Shown one piece after another: positions 7,544 to 15,720 of a stretch of 30,665 bases of DNA. The position numbers were made by a program, and so were the translations under genes. Location: assembly GCA_002305765.1 (NCBI GenBank), contig DBQU01000080.1:1-30665 (forward strand), given 5' to 3'. The notes beneath the pieces are model-generated. The model did not search any database, had not been told where the DNA came from, and saw only the letters and a list, made by a program, of their open reading frames with translations. Position 1 is the first letter of the stretch, and each line of letters starts with the position of its first letter. This DNA is from Deltaproteobacteria bacterium UBA1386 (GTDB taxonomy: Bacteria; Desulfobacterota; Syntrophorhabdia; Syntrophorhabdales; Syntrophorhabdaceae).

Positions 7544-8791
7544 TTATTCCCTCTCCACTGACGCCAGCATCGACGGTATCGATGTCCCCGTCAACGGCAT
7601 CGCTTCGGCAAGGCGCCGTTCCATAGAAGCTACGTACTTTCTGAAACGAGTTCTGTGCCCCGCGCCAAGGGGTTCCGCGCGAACGGAGCGGATCGCGAGA
7701 GGATTAACGGCCCTTCCGGCCACGCGCATCTCGAAGTGGAGATGGGGGCCCGTGGCAAGGCCGGTGGAACCGACCCGGCCTATGATGTCACCCTGCGCCA
7801 CTCTCGACCCGCTCCTGATGCCTTTTGTGATGCGCGACAGGTGACCATACCAGGTGCTGTAACCGTTCCGGTGCCGTATGATAACGAGTCTTCCGTAACC
7901 CCCGCGGCAGCCGGCGAAATGAACAACGCCGTCACCCAGGGCGGAGACCGGGGTCCCTGCCGCCGCGACATAGTCAATGCCCTTGTGAGGCCGGTAAACC
8001 TTGAGTATGGGGTGCAGGCGCCTGCCGGAATAATAGGAGCTGATGCGCCGGAAATTGAGGGGCGCCTTGAGAAAAGCCCGTTTCAGGGGCCTCCCCTCGA
8101 CGTCATAGTAGCCCGCGTGTCCTTTTACGTCATACCGGTAGGCCAGATATCTCTGCCCGTCGTTGATGAACTCGGCCGACAGGATATCGCCGAACTTTCT
8201 AAAGGTATTCCCCGAAAAGAGTCCTTCGACGACTATCCTGAACGTGTCCCCTTTCCTCAAGTCGGTATTGAAGTCTATGTCCCAAGCGAAGATGTCCGAC
8301 AGATCCAGGGCGAGAAGCACCGCGTCCCTGCCGGGGCCCAGGGAGGCCACCAGGTTATCCTCGATGATACCGCTGAAGGAGAGCTGCCGCTTATCGTACT
8401 CCACCTTCTCAATGGCCGCTGTCAGCGATTCCCCATCCCGCGAAAGACTGAGGTACGTGTCATCATCGATCCAGTAGGTAAGCGAGTTCAGCCTGTCGTC
8501 GGTGTCTATGGTCATGCTGTATGGACGTCCCGAGGAAAGCTTACCGAGGTCATAGACACCGTCGGCGGCCTCTTTCACGCGACTGAGATCGGCAACATGG
8601 AGGTTGTTGCGCTGGAAGAGTCGCGAGAGGACGTCTCCCTTCCGAACCGTCCCCGATACCTTTCGGAGATTCTTGGGCGCCTCATCCCCAAAGACGGGCT
8701 TGCGCGTATCGCGTCCCGGCGAAGCAAGGAACACGAGACAGACGACGACCGCCAGGACCATCATTCCATAGGCCGCGTGGCTCCTTTTCAT
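7544..8791 (-). CDS. M23 family metallopeptidase (peptidoglycan endopeptidase type)
   Basis: This 415-residue envelope protein of the MepM/YebA-like group is likely to cut or remodel peptidoglycan peptide bridges in the periplasm. Residues 8-24 form an N-terminal membrane anchor or signal. Residues 45-240 resemble the OapA/Csd3-type N-terminal part (GTVRKGDVLSRLF) that usually occludes or positions the catalytic domain. The LytM/M23 domain spans about 250-368 with all Zn ligands: HKGID (H269, D273), YGHLS (H317) and HLHFE (H350, H352). The zinc site is complete, so it is probably active. It is first in a two-gene unit with the GH57 gene. The ATG has only a G-rich upstream element (GGGGCGGG) as SD; a stronger AAGGAGG lies about 55 bases further up with no start codon near it. 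Confidence 0.93.
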   Translation of the reverse strand: MKRSHAAYGMMVLAVVVCLVFLASPGRDTRKPVFGDEAPKNLRKVSGTVRKGDVLSRLFQRNNLHVADLSRVKEAADGVYDLGKLSSGRPYSMTIDTDDRLNSLTYWIDDDTYLSLSRDGESLTAAIEKVEYDKRQLSFSGIIEDNLVASLGPGRDAVLLALDLSDIFAWDIDFNTDLRKGDTFRIVVEGLFSGNTFRKFGDILSAEFINDGQRYLAYRYDVKGHAGYYDVEGRPLKRAFLKAPLNFRRISSYYSGRRLHPILKVYRPHKGIDYVAAAGTPVSALGDGVVHFAGCRGGYGRLVIIRHRNGYSTWYGHLSRITKGIRSGSRVAQGDIIGRVGSTGLATGPHLHFEMRVAGRAVNPLAIRSVRAEPLGAGHRTRFRKYVASMERRLAEAMPLTGTSIPSMLASVERE

Positions 8792-8894
8792 GACCCGCCC
8801 CGCAGTGGACCGGCGCTTTTTTCGTATCGCTTCAGAATACCGACCTCCTTACAGTCTTTTGTATTAGACTCTATTCAAAATATACCTGAAGTTC

Positions 8895-8910
8895 TGTAAA
8901 CTATTTTACA
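8895..8910. promoter_or_regulatory. Palindrome TGTAAA-N4-TTTACA, candidate operator
   Basis: A perfect 6-bp inverted repeat with 4-base spacer lies about 105 bases upstream of the M23 start, in its AT-rich promoter region. The spacing recalls CRP/FNR-family sites, but the half-site does not match a member I can name. Confidence 0.4.
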
Positions 8911-8919
8911 CGTTCCTGT

Positions 8920-8943
8920 GGTTTTAATTAAAGGATTAAAACC
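8920..8943. promoter_or_regulatory. Inverted repeat GGTTTTAAT-N6-ATTAAAACC
   Basis: Perfect 9-bp arms (8920-8928 and 8935-8943) flank a 6-base spacer, 9 bases beyond the neighbouring palindrome and upstream of the M23 gene. It could be a regulator site or a weak hairpin. Confidence 0.4.
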
Positions 8944-8982
8944 AAATTGATGAAATCGCAAGGAAAAATATCAGAAAAGAGG

Positions 8983-9049
8983 AAGGGACGATCTCCCTTG
9001 CCCCCCTCTTGCCATCAAGGAGGGGGGGTAGGTCCCCCTTGCATGGCAA
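8983..9049 (-). terminator. Hairpin cluster after the liv/ligase operon, possible terminator
   Basis: Hairpin 1 pairs 8983-8988 with 8994-8999 (AAGGGA/TCCCTT). Hairpin 2 pairs 9001-9010 with 9018-9027 (10 bp, mostly C:G). An alternative fold pairs TTGCCAT (9009-9015) with ATGGCAA (9043-9049) and a G-run with CCCCC (9034-9038). On the minus strand the first hairpin is followed by a pyrimidine-rich tract, not a clean T-run, so intrinsic termination is only likely. Confidence 0.35.
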
Positions 9050-9148
9050 AGCAAGTGAAATTGTCCCTTTCTTGAATCTTTGAAGCCTTAAAACCACTTC
9101 ATGGAGCTTTGAAACTAAGGGTTTTGGTTGAAACGGTCTTCTTTCCTT

Positions 9149-10801
9149 CTACCTCCTCTTTTCCTTCTCCTGCTTGCGCTTTTCTTCATCGCGTATTTCA
9201 CGCCGGAGAAGCTTGCCGACCTTCGATTTCGGCAGCATATCCCGGAACTCTATGTAACCAGGGACCTTGTAAGGAGCGAGCCGGTCCCTGCACCACTTCA
9301 AAAGCTCGGTGCTTCCGATCCCCTTTGCGTCCTCCTTCAGAACGACGATCGCCTTGATCCTCTCTCCGACCTTCGGGTCCGGAATGCCGATGACGCATGC
9401 GCCAATGACTGTCGGATGGTCCTGAAGGGCAGCCTCCACCTCGGAGGCCGATACCCGGTACGCCTTGTATTTTATGATGTCGGCGGTCCTCTCGACGAAC
9501 TCCAGTTCTCCTCTTTCGTTCATCTTGACGTAATCGCCCATACGGTAATAGATGTCACCGTTCAGCTGCACGTAGGAATAGGCCGTTTCCTCCGGTTTGT
9601 TGACATACTCCTTCAAGGTGTACGGAGACGTTACAAGCAGCTCTCCCAGCTCACCAGGCGGTAGTTTCTCCAGTGTGTCCCTGTCGACGACTATTGATTT
9701 CCTGGTCTTCAGGGGCGTTCCAATGACGGTGGGGGAAGGCTCCTGCGTGAGCAGGCTGTAGGTGACATGCCCTATCTCCGTTGAACCGTAGACCTGATAC
9801 AATGGTATCGAGTATTTTTCCTGCCACGTCTTGAAGACCTCCACGGGAAGAACGTCTCCACCGCAGTAGCAGTACCTCAGCGAACTGAGATCGTACTGGT
9901 CGATCCTGTCGCTCTCCAGCATCATCCTGTAGAGTGCCGGCACACCCAGCATCCACTTGATCCTGTACCTCTCGATCGCGGATAGCGTGGGGTCCACCTC
10001 CGGCACGGGCATGAGTACCACCGTGTTGGCAAAATTAAATCCGAAAGCGATGGAAAAACCCTTCGCCATGATGTGGAAAAGAGGATTGATCATCAGAACG
10101 GTATCGTTCCCCGGATCGACAAAATCCTTTATAACGTCCTCCATGATGTCGTTTATATAGGTTACCTCTCCGGTGTGATTGCCCGGAACTCCCTTGGGAA
10201 ATCCCGTCGTGCCTCCGGTGTACATGATATAGGAAAGATCCGTCCTCGGGTCTATGGTGATGTCCGGCGGGATGTTTACGGACCTGTCCGTGATGTCCTT
10301 GAAGAAGTGTATCTTGTCCCCTTTTTCCACCTTGCCAACGGGTATCTTGTCGAAGAGATGGCCCACCACCCGTTTGAATGGCGAGATATAGTCGACAAGG
10401 TTCGTGACAATGACCCTTTTCAGGTTCGTTCTCTCCATGACCTCTTTCACATACACAAAATTCGTATCCAGGCAGATCACGGTCTCTATACCGGCATCAT
10501 TGATCATGTACTCGATCTCAAAGGCGGTATAGATGGGCGACACGGGAACTGTGACCGCCCCGATGCGGTTTATGGCGAAATTCGCTATGATCCACTGCGG
10601 GCAGTTCGATATGTAGAGCATTACCCTGTCCTGCTGCTTCACCCCCATATCGGAGAGACCCCTCGCGAACTTGTGAACAAGAGTCTCCAGGTATCCATAC
10701 GTGAACCTTTCGCCAAGATAGATCAGCGCGGTTTTGGAGGAGTGCTCTTTGCAGACCTCCTCGAAACGTGTGAATGTGTACTGTTTTTCTAAGGATGCCA
10801 T
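9149..10801 (-). CDS. AMP-forming acyl-CoA ligase (ANL superfamily)
   Basis: This 550-residue ligase activates a carboxylic acid to its CoA thioester via an acyl-adenylate. Motifs are the P-loop YTGGTTGFPKG (194-204), YQVYGSTE (335-341), MGD (421-423), the hinge region ERTADIIKYKAYRVSASEVE and the catalytic Lys in SKVGKLLRRE (K530). The length is normal for the family. The C-terminus ends in a Lys/Arg/Glu-rich tail. There is no signal or membrane segment, so it is cytoplasmic. It is the last gene of the liv-type operon, 11 bases after livF with a GAGG SD, so it probably activates the acid that the transporter brings in. The substrate (fatty, aromatic or other acid) cannot be read from the sequence. 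Confidence 0.94.
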   Translation of the reverse strand: MASLEKQYTFTRFEEVCKEHSSKTALIYLGERFTYGYLETLVHKFARGLSDMGVKQQDRVMLYISNCPQWIIANFAINRIGAVTVPVSPIYTAFEIEYMINDAGIETVICLDTNFVYVKEVMERTNLKRVIVTNLVDYISPFKRVVGHLFDKIPVGKVEKGDKIHFFKDITDRSVNIPPDITIDPRTDLSYIMYTGGTTGFPKGVPGNHTGEVTYINDIMEDVIKDFVDPGNDTVLMINPLFHIMAKGFSIAFGFNFANTVVLMPVPEVDPTLSAIERYRIKWMLGVPALYRMMLESDRIDQYDLSSLRYCYCGGDVLPVEVFKTWQEKYSIPLYQVYGSTEIGHVTYSLLTQEPSPTVIGTPLKTRKSIVVDRDTLEKLPPGELGELLVTSPYTLKEYVNKPEETAYSYVQLNGDIYYRMGDYVKMNERGELEFVERTADIIKYKAYRVSASEVEAALQDHPTVIGACVIGIPDPKVGERIKAIVVLKEDAKGIGSTELLKWCRDRLAPYKVPGYIEFRDMLPKSKVGKLLRREIRDEEKRKQEKEKRR

Positions 10802-10812
10802 TGCCTCACCCC

Positions 10813-11559
10813 TTACACCCCGAAGTATGCTGATTTCACATCGGGATTATCCATCAGTTCTTCTCTTGTCCCCATCAGCACACTGGAGCCGTTCTCGAGT
10901 ATGTATCCGTAATCGATAATGGGCATGACGGGCCGCGCATACTGTTCAGTGATGATGATCGAGATGCCTTTCGAATCGCGGATGGCCTTGGTCCCGTTGA
11001 CGACGATCTCCTGATAGGCCGGACTTAAGCCCAGGAGGGGCTCGTCGAGCAGAAGCATCTTCGGAGACGCCATAAGGGCCCTGCCGATGGCGAGCATCTG
11101 CTGTTCGCCGCCGCTTAAGAACCCGCCCTGTCGATGCAGATGGTCCTTGAGGCGCGGGAAAAGGTCGAGGACATATTCAAGGTTCTGTTTTGTCTCACGA
11201 CTTCCCGTCAGGTAGGAACCGATCTTCAGGTTCTCGAGCACCGAGCTCTCCGGAAATATCCTCCTTCGTTCCGGGCACAGGACAATGCCTAACTTCGCCC
11301 GGTTGTGGGGCCTTACCGCCGACATGTCCTTGCCATTGAAGAACACGCGACCGTACACCGATATCCGTTCCCCGCCCCTCATCTCCTCTTTCTTCTTGAT
11401 ATCCAGAATGATCCCGGAGATGGCGTGCATGAAGGTGCTCTTTCCCGCACTGTTGGACCCGAATATCCCTATGATCTTCCCCTCGCCACAGGTTACGCTC
11501 ACGTTGTTGAGGGCGATCATGTTCTCAAAAAACACCATCAGCTCAAAGGCTTCGAACAT
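10813..11559 (-). CDS. livF: Branched-chain amino acid-type ABC transporter ATPase LivF
   Basis: This 248-residue ATPase of the HAAT importer family energises uptake with LivG. It has Walker A GSNSAGKST (34-42; Ser replaces the usual second Gly of NGAGKST), signature LSGGEQQ (148-154), Walker B LLLDEP (about 169-174), and TEQY where other ABC ATPases have the switch His. The Gln form (VEQN/TEQ) is the norm for LivF, so this assigns the protein to LivF, not LivG. A short basic insertion (DIKKKEEMRGGER, about 53-65) follows the Walker A helix. It lies 3 bases after livG on the same strand. Paralogues of this family carry diverse amides and carboxylates, so the liv name does not prove an amino acid substrate. 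Confidence 0.93.
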   Translation of the reverse strand: MFEAFELMVFFENMIALNNVSVTCGEGKIIGIFGSNSAGKSTFMHAISGIILDIKKKEEMRGGERISVYGRVFFNGKDMSAVRPHNRAKLGIVLCPERRRIFPESSVLENLKIGSYLTGSRETKQNLEYVLDLFPRLKDHLHRQGGFLSGGEQQMLAIGRALMASPKMLLLDEPLLGLSPAYQEIVVNGTKAIRDSKGISIIITEQYARPVMPIIDYGYILENGSSVLMGTREELMDNPDVKSAYFGV

Positions 11560-11562
11560 GGG

Positions 11563-12330
11563 CTACACTCCTTCGCTTCCGAGGTACGCCTCTCTCACTT
11601 TCTTGTCCTCGATGACATCCAGCGGTTCACCTTCCGTTATCTTTTCTCCGAAATTGAGCGCCATGACCCGATTCGCCACCTTGAAAAGCTCGCGCAGGCG
11701 GTGCTCCACCATGATGAGCGTTATGCCCTCCATCTTCATCTTCTCGATAAGAGGGACCATGCCTGCGATCTCGCTCATGCTCAATCCCGAAAAGACCTCG
11801 TCACAGAATATTATCTCCGGACGCAGTGCCATGCACCTTGCCAGCTCGAGCCGCTTCTGGTAACCCGTGGGCAGGGTCGACGCGAGCTTGTAGGGCACCC
11901 TGGAGTCGCGCTCGAACCCGATCTCCTCGAGAATGTCGACGGCCACCGTGTCCCTGTCGCCATGCTTTCCTCCGCCGCGCCACCCGCCGGTTTTGCGGGC
12001 CCTAGGCGACCACAGGGGAATGATGAGATTCTTGTACGCGGGCAGCGAGTGGTAAGGCCTCATTATCTGAAAGGTCCTTGCTATCCCTATGTCCGCTATC
12101 TTGTGAGGCTGCCAGCCCGTGATGTCCTTCCCCTTGAACATCACTTTACCCGCTTCCGTTCTGATAAACCCCGTGATACAGTTTATCAGCGTCGTCTTCC
12201 CCGAACCGTTGGGTCCGATTATCCCGAAGACGTCCCCATCGTAGATATCGAAGCTCACATCCATGAGCGCCTTCAACCCGCCGAAAGATTTCGTGACCCC
12301 ATGTACGGACAGTACCGGCTGTGCGCTCAT
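11563..12330 (-). CDS. livG: Branched-chain amino acid-type ABC transporter ATPase LivG
   Basis: This 255-residue ATPase is the LivG partner of the importer. Walker A GPNGSGKTT (39-47) and the switch His in VEH (about 210) are normal. The signature is LPTGYQ (153-158) in place of LSxGQQ, and Walker B reads IIFCDEVFSGLS with Val replacing the usual Pro, so both depart from the family pattern. ATG 12330 overlaps the livM stop by 4 bases (ATGA) with AAGGTGG upstream, which is preferred to a GTG at 12342 that overlaps livM further. The catalytic Glu is retained, so the protein is probably active. Confidence 0.93.
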   Translation of the reverse strand: MSAQPVLSVHGVTKSFGGLKALMDVSFDIYDGDVFGIIGPNGSGKTTLINCITGFIRTEAGKVMFKGKDITGWQPHKIADIGIARTFQIMRPYHSLPAYKNLIIPLWSPRARKTGGWRGGGKHGDRDTVAVDILEEIGFERDSRVPYKLASTLPTGYQKRLELARCMALRPEIIFCDEVFSGLSMSEIAGMVPLIEKMKMEGITLIMVEHRLRELFKVANRVMALNFGEKITEGEPLDVIEDKKVREAYLGSEGV

Positions 12331-13340
12331 ACTTTCACCCACCTTTCAAACTGGTGATATTTCCTCTGAAGGTAGATCATGATCCCCTCGCTCTTGAACA
12401 CGATGAATCCCGTGAGGATGGCACAATAAATAACGATCCTGAAGGTCCCGAAGGCCCTGAGTACCTCCGATAGAGGCACCAGGATAAAGGCACCGATCAA
12501 AGCTCCCACCAGGGTCCCGCCGCCCCCTATGACGACCGCGGCAATGGGAATGATCGAAAAATCAAGGGCGAAGAGCGAGATGCCTGCCCACATGTACAGG
12601 TGGGCGATGTAGGCGCCCGCGAAACATCCCAGCAGGGACGCAATGAAAACCCCGATGATCCTCATGCGCGTAACGCTTATACCCGACGCCCTGACGGACT
12701 GGTCATTGTCCTTTACACCTCGCAGGACGAGACCTATGTCCTCGTTCACGAACCTCCGCATGGCGAAGAGAAAGACAAGGGCCACAACGATGATCACGTA
12801 GTTCTCCACATAGGCATTGGGAAGTGCGTCGAGGCCGGTCATGCCGTTCGTGCCGCCGAGTATGTCCAACGCCTCTATGATCCTCGTGAACAACAACGGG
12901 TACATGAGGGTTACAATGGCAAAATAGACACCTCGCAACGGAAGGCATGGCAACAGGGCAACCGTGCAGAATATCGCTCCCGCAACCCCGGCCAGCGGCA
13001 TCGAAAGCCAGACAGGCATCCCCAGTTCCACGTTGAAGATCGCCGCGAAGTATCCCCCGATTCCGGTGAAGAACGCGCCTCCAAGACAAACAAGGCCGAC
13101 ATAGTTCGCCAGGAAATCGAAGGATAGCGCGAGCAGCGCATATGCGCACATTATGTTGATGACCTTTTTCCAATATGGAGCAAGCTCGAACACAAAAGGA
13201 AGGGCTAGAAGTCCCACGATGAGCAGGATTCTTGGCCCCATCAGATAGAGGATCTCTCGGGCGGAGGTTATCGCGTAGATACCTTCCGTCCTCACCTTGA
13301 GTCCCCGGTCGATCCTCTCTTTTCGCATCATCGTATCCAT
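12327..13340 (-). CDS. livM: Branched-chain amino acid-type ABC transporter permease LivM
   Basis: This 337-residue inner-membrane permease of the HAAT family forms the pore with LivH. About nine or ten hydrophobic segments begin near residue 33 after a charged cytoplasmic N-terminus. Recognisable LivM stretches are NYVGLVCLGGAFFTGIGGY and the cytoplasmic coupling loop GLVLRGVKDNDQSVRASGI, followed by the Gly-rich VVIGGGGTLVGALIGA. ATG 13340 is 2 bases after the livH stop; the next Met (residue 4) would be a minor alternative. It overlaps livG by 4 bases, so all these genes are tightly coupled. Confidence 0.94.
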   Translation of the reverse strand: MDTMMRKERIDRGLKVRTEGIYAITSAREILYLMGPRILLIVGLLALPFVFELAPYWKKVINIMCAYALLALSFDFLANYVGLVCLGGAFFTGIGGYFAAIFNVELGMPVWLSMPLAGVAGAIFCTVALLPCLPLRGVYFAIVTLMYPLLFTRIIEALDILGGTNGMTGLDALPNAYVENYVIIVVALVFLFAMRRFVNEDIGLVLRGVKDNDQSVRASGISVTRMRIIGVFIASLLGCFAGAYIAHLYMWAGISLFALDFSIIPIAAVVIGGGGTLVGALIGAFILVPLSEVLRAFGTFRIVIYCAILTGFIVFKSEGIMIYLQRKYHQFERWVKV

Positions 13341-13342
13341 GG

Positions 13343-14212
13343 CTACACCCGCTCTTCCAGTTCTTTCTGTTTACCGAATATCCCCGATGGCTTGACGAGC
13401 AGTGTAATGATAATGGCGAGAAGGGCAACGACCATCTGGTAGTGGGCCGAGATGAAATACTCCGTCAGGATCTGGGCAAAGCCGATGATGAAGGAGGCCA
13501 CGATCACTCCTCCCCAGCTTCCCAATCCCCCGATGACACAGACGGCGACGGCAAAGACGAGGACATTGTACCCCCCTTCCACGACTATATTCCCCAGAGG
13601 CAGAAGAAGTATTGCGGCAAGACCCGCCAGAGCCGAGCCTATGGCAAGGGAGAGAACGGCTGTCATATCGGAATTGATGCCGAGCATCATCGCCGCTCTC
13701 TCATCCTGGGCAATGCCCCGGAAGGCAAGGCCCACCTTTGTAAATCGCGTGAACAGGTAAAGAATGATGAAGGTCAGCACACCAGCCCCGACGATGATCA
13801 GGCGCTGGTAATCCACGCTCGCACCGAGTATATTGACGGAACCGGGAAAGAAAGCGGGGAGCACGAATGTTCCTCCCCGCAGACCGCCCCACCTGAGCCC
13901 TTCAAGGATCGCGAGCCCGATCGCATATGTCGCGATTATCTCCGATATCTCCATGCCCCTGATCCGCACCAGTATGAACTGGTAGATCGCGGCCCCCACG
14001 GCGCTGGTAATGATCACCCCCAGAAGGATCGCCAGAAAATAGGGGATCCCGAGAAAATGGTTCAGAAAGACCCATGTGAGATATCCCCCGGCGACATACA
14101 GGGCCCCGTGGGCAAAATTCGGGACCCTGCTTATGCTGTACACAAGGGTGAAGCCCAGGGATATCAGGGAGAGGGTGATGCTGTTAATGATCCCGTATAC
14201 GACAAGCTCCAT
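13343..14212 (-). CDS. livH: Branched-chain amino acid-type ABC transporter permease LivH
   Basis: This 289-residue inner-membrane permease of the HAAT family is the partner of LivM. About eight hydrophobic segments are present. Family stretches seen are VPNFAHGALYVAGGYLTW near residue 32, the coupling loop GLAFRGIAQDERAAMMLGI, and FAVAVCVIGGLGSWGGVIVASFIIGFAQ near the C-terminus. It lies 19 bases downstream of livK and 2 bases before livM. No oddities in length or motifs were seen. Confidence 0.94.
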   Translation of the reverse strand: MELVVYGIINSITLSLISLGFTLVYSISRVPNFAHGALYVAGGYLTWVFLNHFLGIPYFLAILLGVIITSAVGAAIYQFILVRIRGMEISEIIATYAIGLAILEGLRWGGLRGGTFVLPAFFPGSVNILGASVDYQRLIIVGAGVLTFIILYLFTRFTKVGLAFRGIAQDERAAMMLGINSDMTAVLSLAIGSALAGLAAILLLPLGNIVVEGGYNVLVFAVAVCVIGGLGSWGGVIVASFIIGFAQILTEYFISAHYQMVVALLAIIITLLVKPSGIFGKQKELEERV

Positions 14213-14231
14213 ATGTCCCCTCTTTCTTGAT

Positions 14232-15488
14232 TTACTTCATCCAGGGCGGAAGCACGATCTTCGCGTCGGCCACTTTCGGAGGGAAGATCTGTACTCTCTT
14301 GCCTTTCTGCCATTGAATAATGCCCGTTACGGCGCCTTCCTTAGGATCAAGAGAAGGGATTATCTGGTGCGTTTTCTTGTCGAATCTCATCCTGCCATAG
14401 ACGCCCATGATATCCCCGTTTTCGAGGGCCGTGATGACCTTGTCCGGATCGGTGCTTCCCGCTTTCTCAATGGCGTCCTTCAACTGGTAAACCGCCATGT
14501 AGCTCGAAGATGTGCCATAACCTTCAGGCTCGAGTCCCCATTTCTTCTTGTAAGCGTCGACAAATTTCATCGTCCAGGGAGTGATCTTCGCGGGCGCGTT
14601 GCCGCCGTTGACGAGGTTCACTATGAGGTATTCTCCCTTGCCCCCGGAGGCCTTCATGAAGCCGGGCTGTTCAGCTGCGTTCACAAACCCGATGGGGATG
14701 CATTTGAGTTTCATGTCCGCCCACTGCTTGAGGAGAATGGTGCTCTCAGGCATATCCATCCACAGGAAGAGGATCTGGGCGCCGTTCTTCCCGGCATCGG
14801 TAAGTCCGACGGAGTAGTCCGTGGTCCCGGTGGGATAGATCTTGGGCGCCAGGACGGTCCAGCCCTTGCCTTTCAGGGCCTTCTCCATTGCCGCTCCGCC
14901 CGCGCGGGCATGTGCGACATCCTGGACCATGATGGCGGCCGTATTGAATCCGTACGCCTTCTTCATGTCTTCGAGGAGGGTCAGGAACTCCGGCATCATG
15001 ACGCCGACATGGCTCGTGTTCCTGAAACAGTATTTGTACTTGTTATAATTGTCTGCGACCTTTTTGTGGTATGCGGGAGTCAGAACCCCGGTGGTGAGGA
15101 TGCTGACCTTCTTATACCGGTTCAGGATGTCCATTGCGGCAAGGGCCGCTTCCGACCGGACAGGACCGCCTATGATAAAGTCCGCTTTCTTCTCGAGTAT
15201 CAGCTTTTCCAACCCGAGGAGAGCCTCACTTACAGGCACGCCCGGTTCAAGGTCCCTGGTATCGATGACCTCCACCTTGAACGGTCTCTTTGTCTTGCCC
15301 ACCTGCACTCCGCCCGCGGCATTGATCTCGTCCGCCGCAAGCTTGATACCTCTCTCCGCGTCCCATCCGTAAAGGAATGCGGTCGCGAGAGGGGCGCCGA
15401 TCACGATGGGATCCGCGGCAGTCACGGGACCGGGCAGGAAAAACCCCATCGCAAGTAAAGCAATGATGATGCACATCAGCTTTCTCAT
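14232..15488 (-). CDS. livK: Periplasmic substrate-binding protein of the liv-type importer
   Basis: This 418-residue type-I periplasmic binding protein (Peripla_BP_6 family) captures the substrate for LivHMGF. The N-terminus MRKLMCIIIALLAMGFF...VTAA is a signal peptide with likely cleavage before DPIVIG. The mature part has the family opening (GAPLATAFLYGWDAERGIKLAADEINAAGG) and the hinge-lobe alternation expected for its length. ATG 15488 has an excellent SD (GGGGGAGG, about 7 bases away) and begins the signal peptide, so an upstream in-frame start at 15575 is rejected. It is the first gene of the operon and lies about 60 bases downstream of a sigma-54 promoter. The ligand is unknown; co-occurrence with an acyl-CoA ligase suggests a carboxylic acid. 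Confidence 0.93.
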   Translation of the reverse strand: MRKLMCIIIALLAMGFFLPGPVTAADPIVIGAPLATAFLYGWDAERGIKLAADEINAAGGVQVGKTKRPFKVEVIDTRDLEPGVPVSEALLGLEKLILEKKADFIIGGPVRSEAALAAMDILNRYKKVSILTTGVLTPAYHKKVADNYNKYKYCFRNTSHVGVMMPEFLTLLEDMKKAYGFNTAAIMVQDVAHARAGGAAMEKALKGKGWTVLAPKIYPTGTTDYSVGLTDAGKNGAQILFLWMDMPESTILLKQWADMKLKCIPIGFVNAAEQPGFMKASGGKGEYLIVNLVNGGNAPAKITPWTMKFVDAYKKKWGLEPEGYGTSSSYMAVYQLKDAIEKAGSTDPDKVITALENGDIMGVYGRMRFDKKTHQIIPSLDPKEGAVTGIIQWQKGKRVQIFPPKVADAKIVLPPWMK

Positions 15489-15546
15489 ACCAACCTCCCC
15501 CTTTGGATATATTTGATACCCCTTTTTACCCTTTCGCACAGATTGA

Positions 15547-15561
15547 GCAATATTTATGCCA
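15547..15561 (-). promoter_or_regulatory. Sigma-54 (RpoN) promoter of the livK operon
   Basis: The minus strand reads TGGCAT-AAATA-TTGC, matching the -24/-12 consensus TGGCAC-N5-TTGC in nine of ten fixed bases with exact spacing. The transcript should start near 15535, about 47 bases before the livK ATG, with the SD in between. An NtrC-type activator with the GSFTGA loop is encoded immediately upstream, which makes functional use likely. Confidence 0.75.
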
Positions 15562-15720
15562 TGTCCGCATCCCACGGCACCCCCTCGTGCGGCGGGGAAT
15601 AACGTTCACGGCGGGCTGGACGTCAATCGGGGCAAAACATGTGGAACAATGCGGCGGGCAGGATAAATCGGTGAATTGCAGAAAATCTTCAGTTCCCCCG
15701 GGCGGGATTGAAAGGAATTT

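Larger units (their letters stand above)
8792..9148. other. 357-bp intergenic region, promoter side of M23 and 3' side of the liv/ligase operon
   Basis: No gene is seen. The M23-proximal half is AT-rich and carries two palindromes (8895-8910 and 8920-8943). The other half holds C/G-rich hairpins (8983-9049) that probably mark the end of the minus-strand liv/ligase transcript. The minus-strand TTTACA at 8900-8895 could be a -35 box, but no good -10 box is spaced from it. Confidence 0.5.

Noticed and set aside
7655..8899. Long plus-strand open frame antisense to the M23 peptidase
   Set aside because: It is a GC-driven shadow with no recognisable motif; the minus-strand frame has a complete M23 zinc site.
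12328..12342. GTG 12342 as the livG start
   Set aside because: It adds only four residues and a longer overlap; ATG 12330 gives the classic ATGA overlap with a better-placed SD.
15489..15575. Upstream in-frame start for livK at 15575
   Set aside because: It would place non-signal residues before the signal peptide and run over the sigma-54 promoter; ATG 15488 has a strong SD.
15562..15720. Upstream activator sites for the NtrC regulator before livK
   Set aside because: Only weak partial symmetries (CCGCAT, GCAC/GTGC) were found; no convincing repeated dyad could be assigned by eye.
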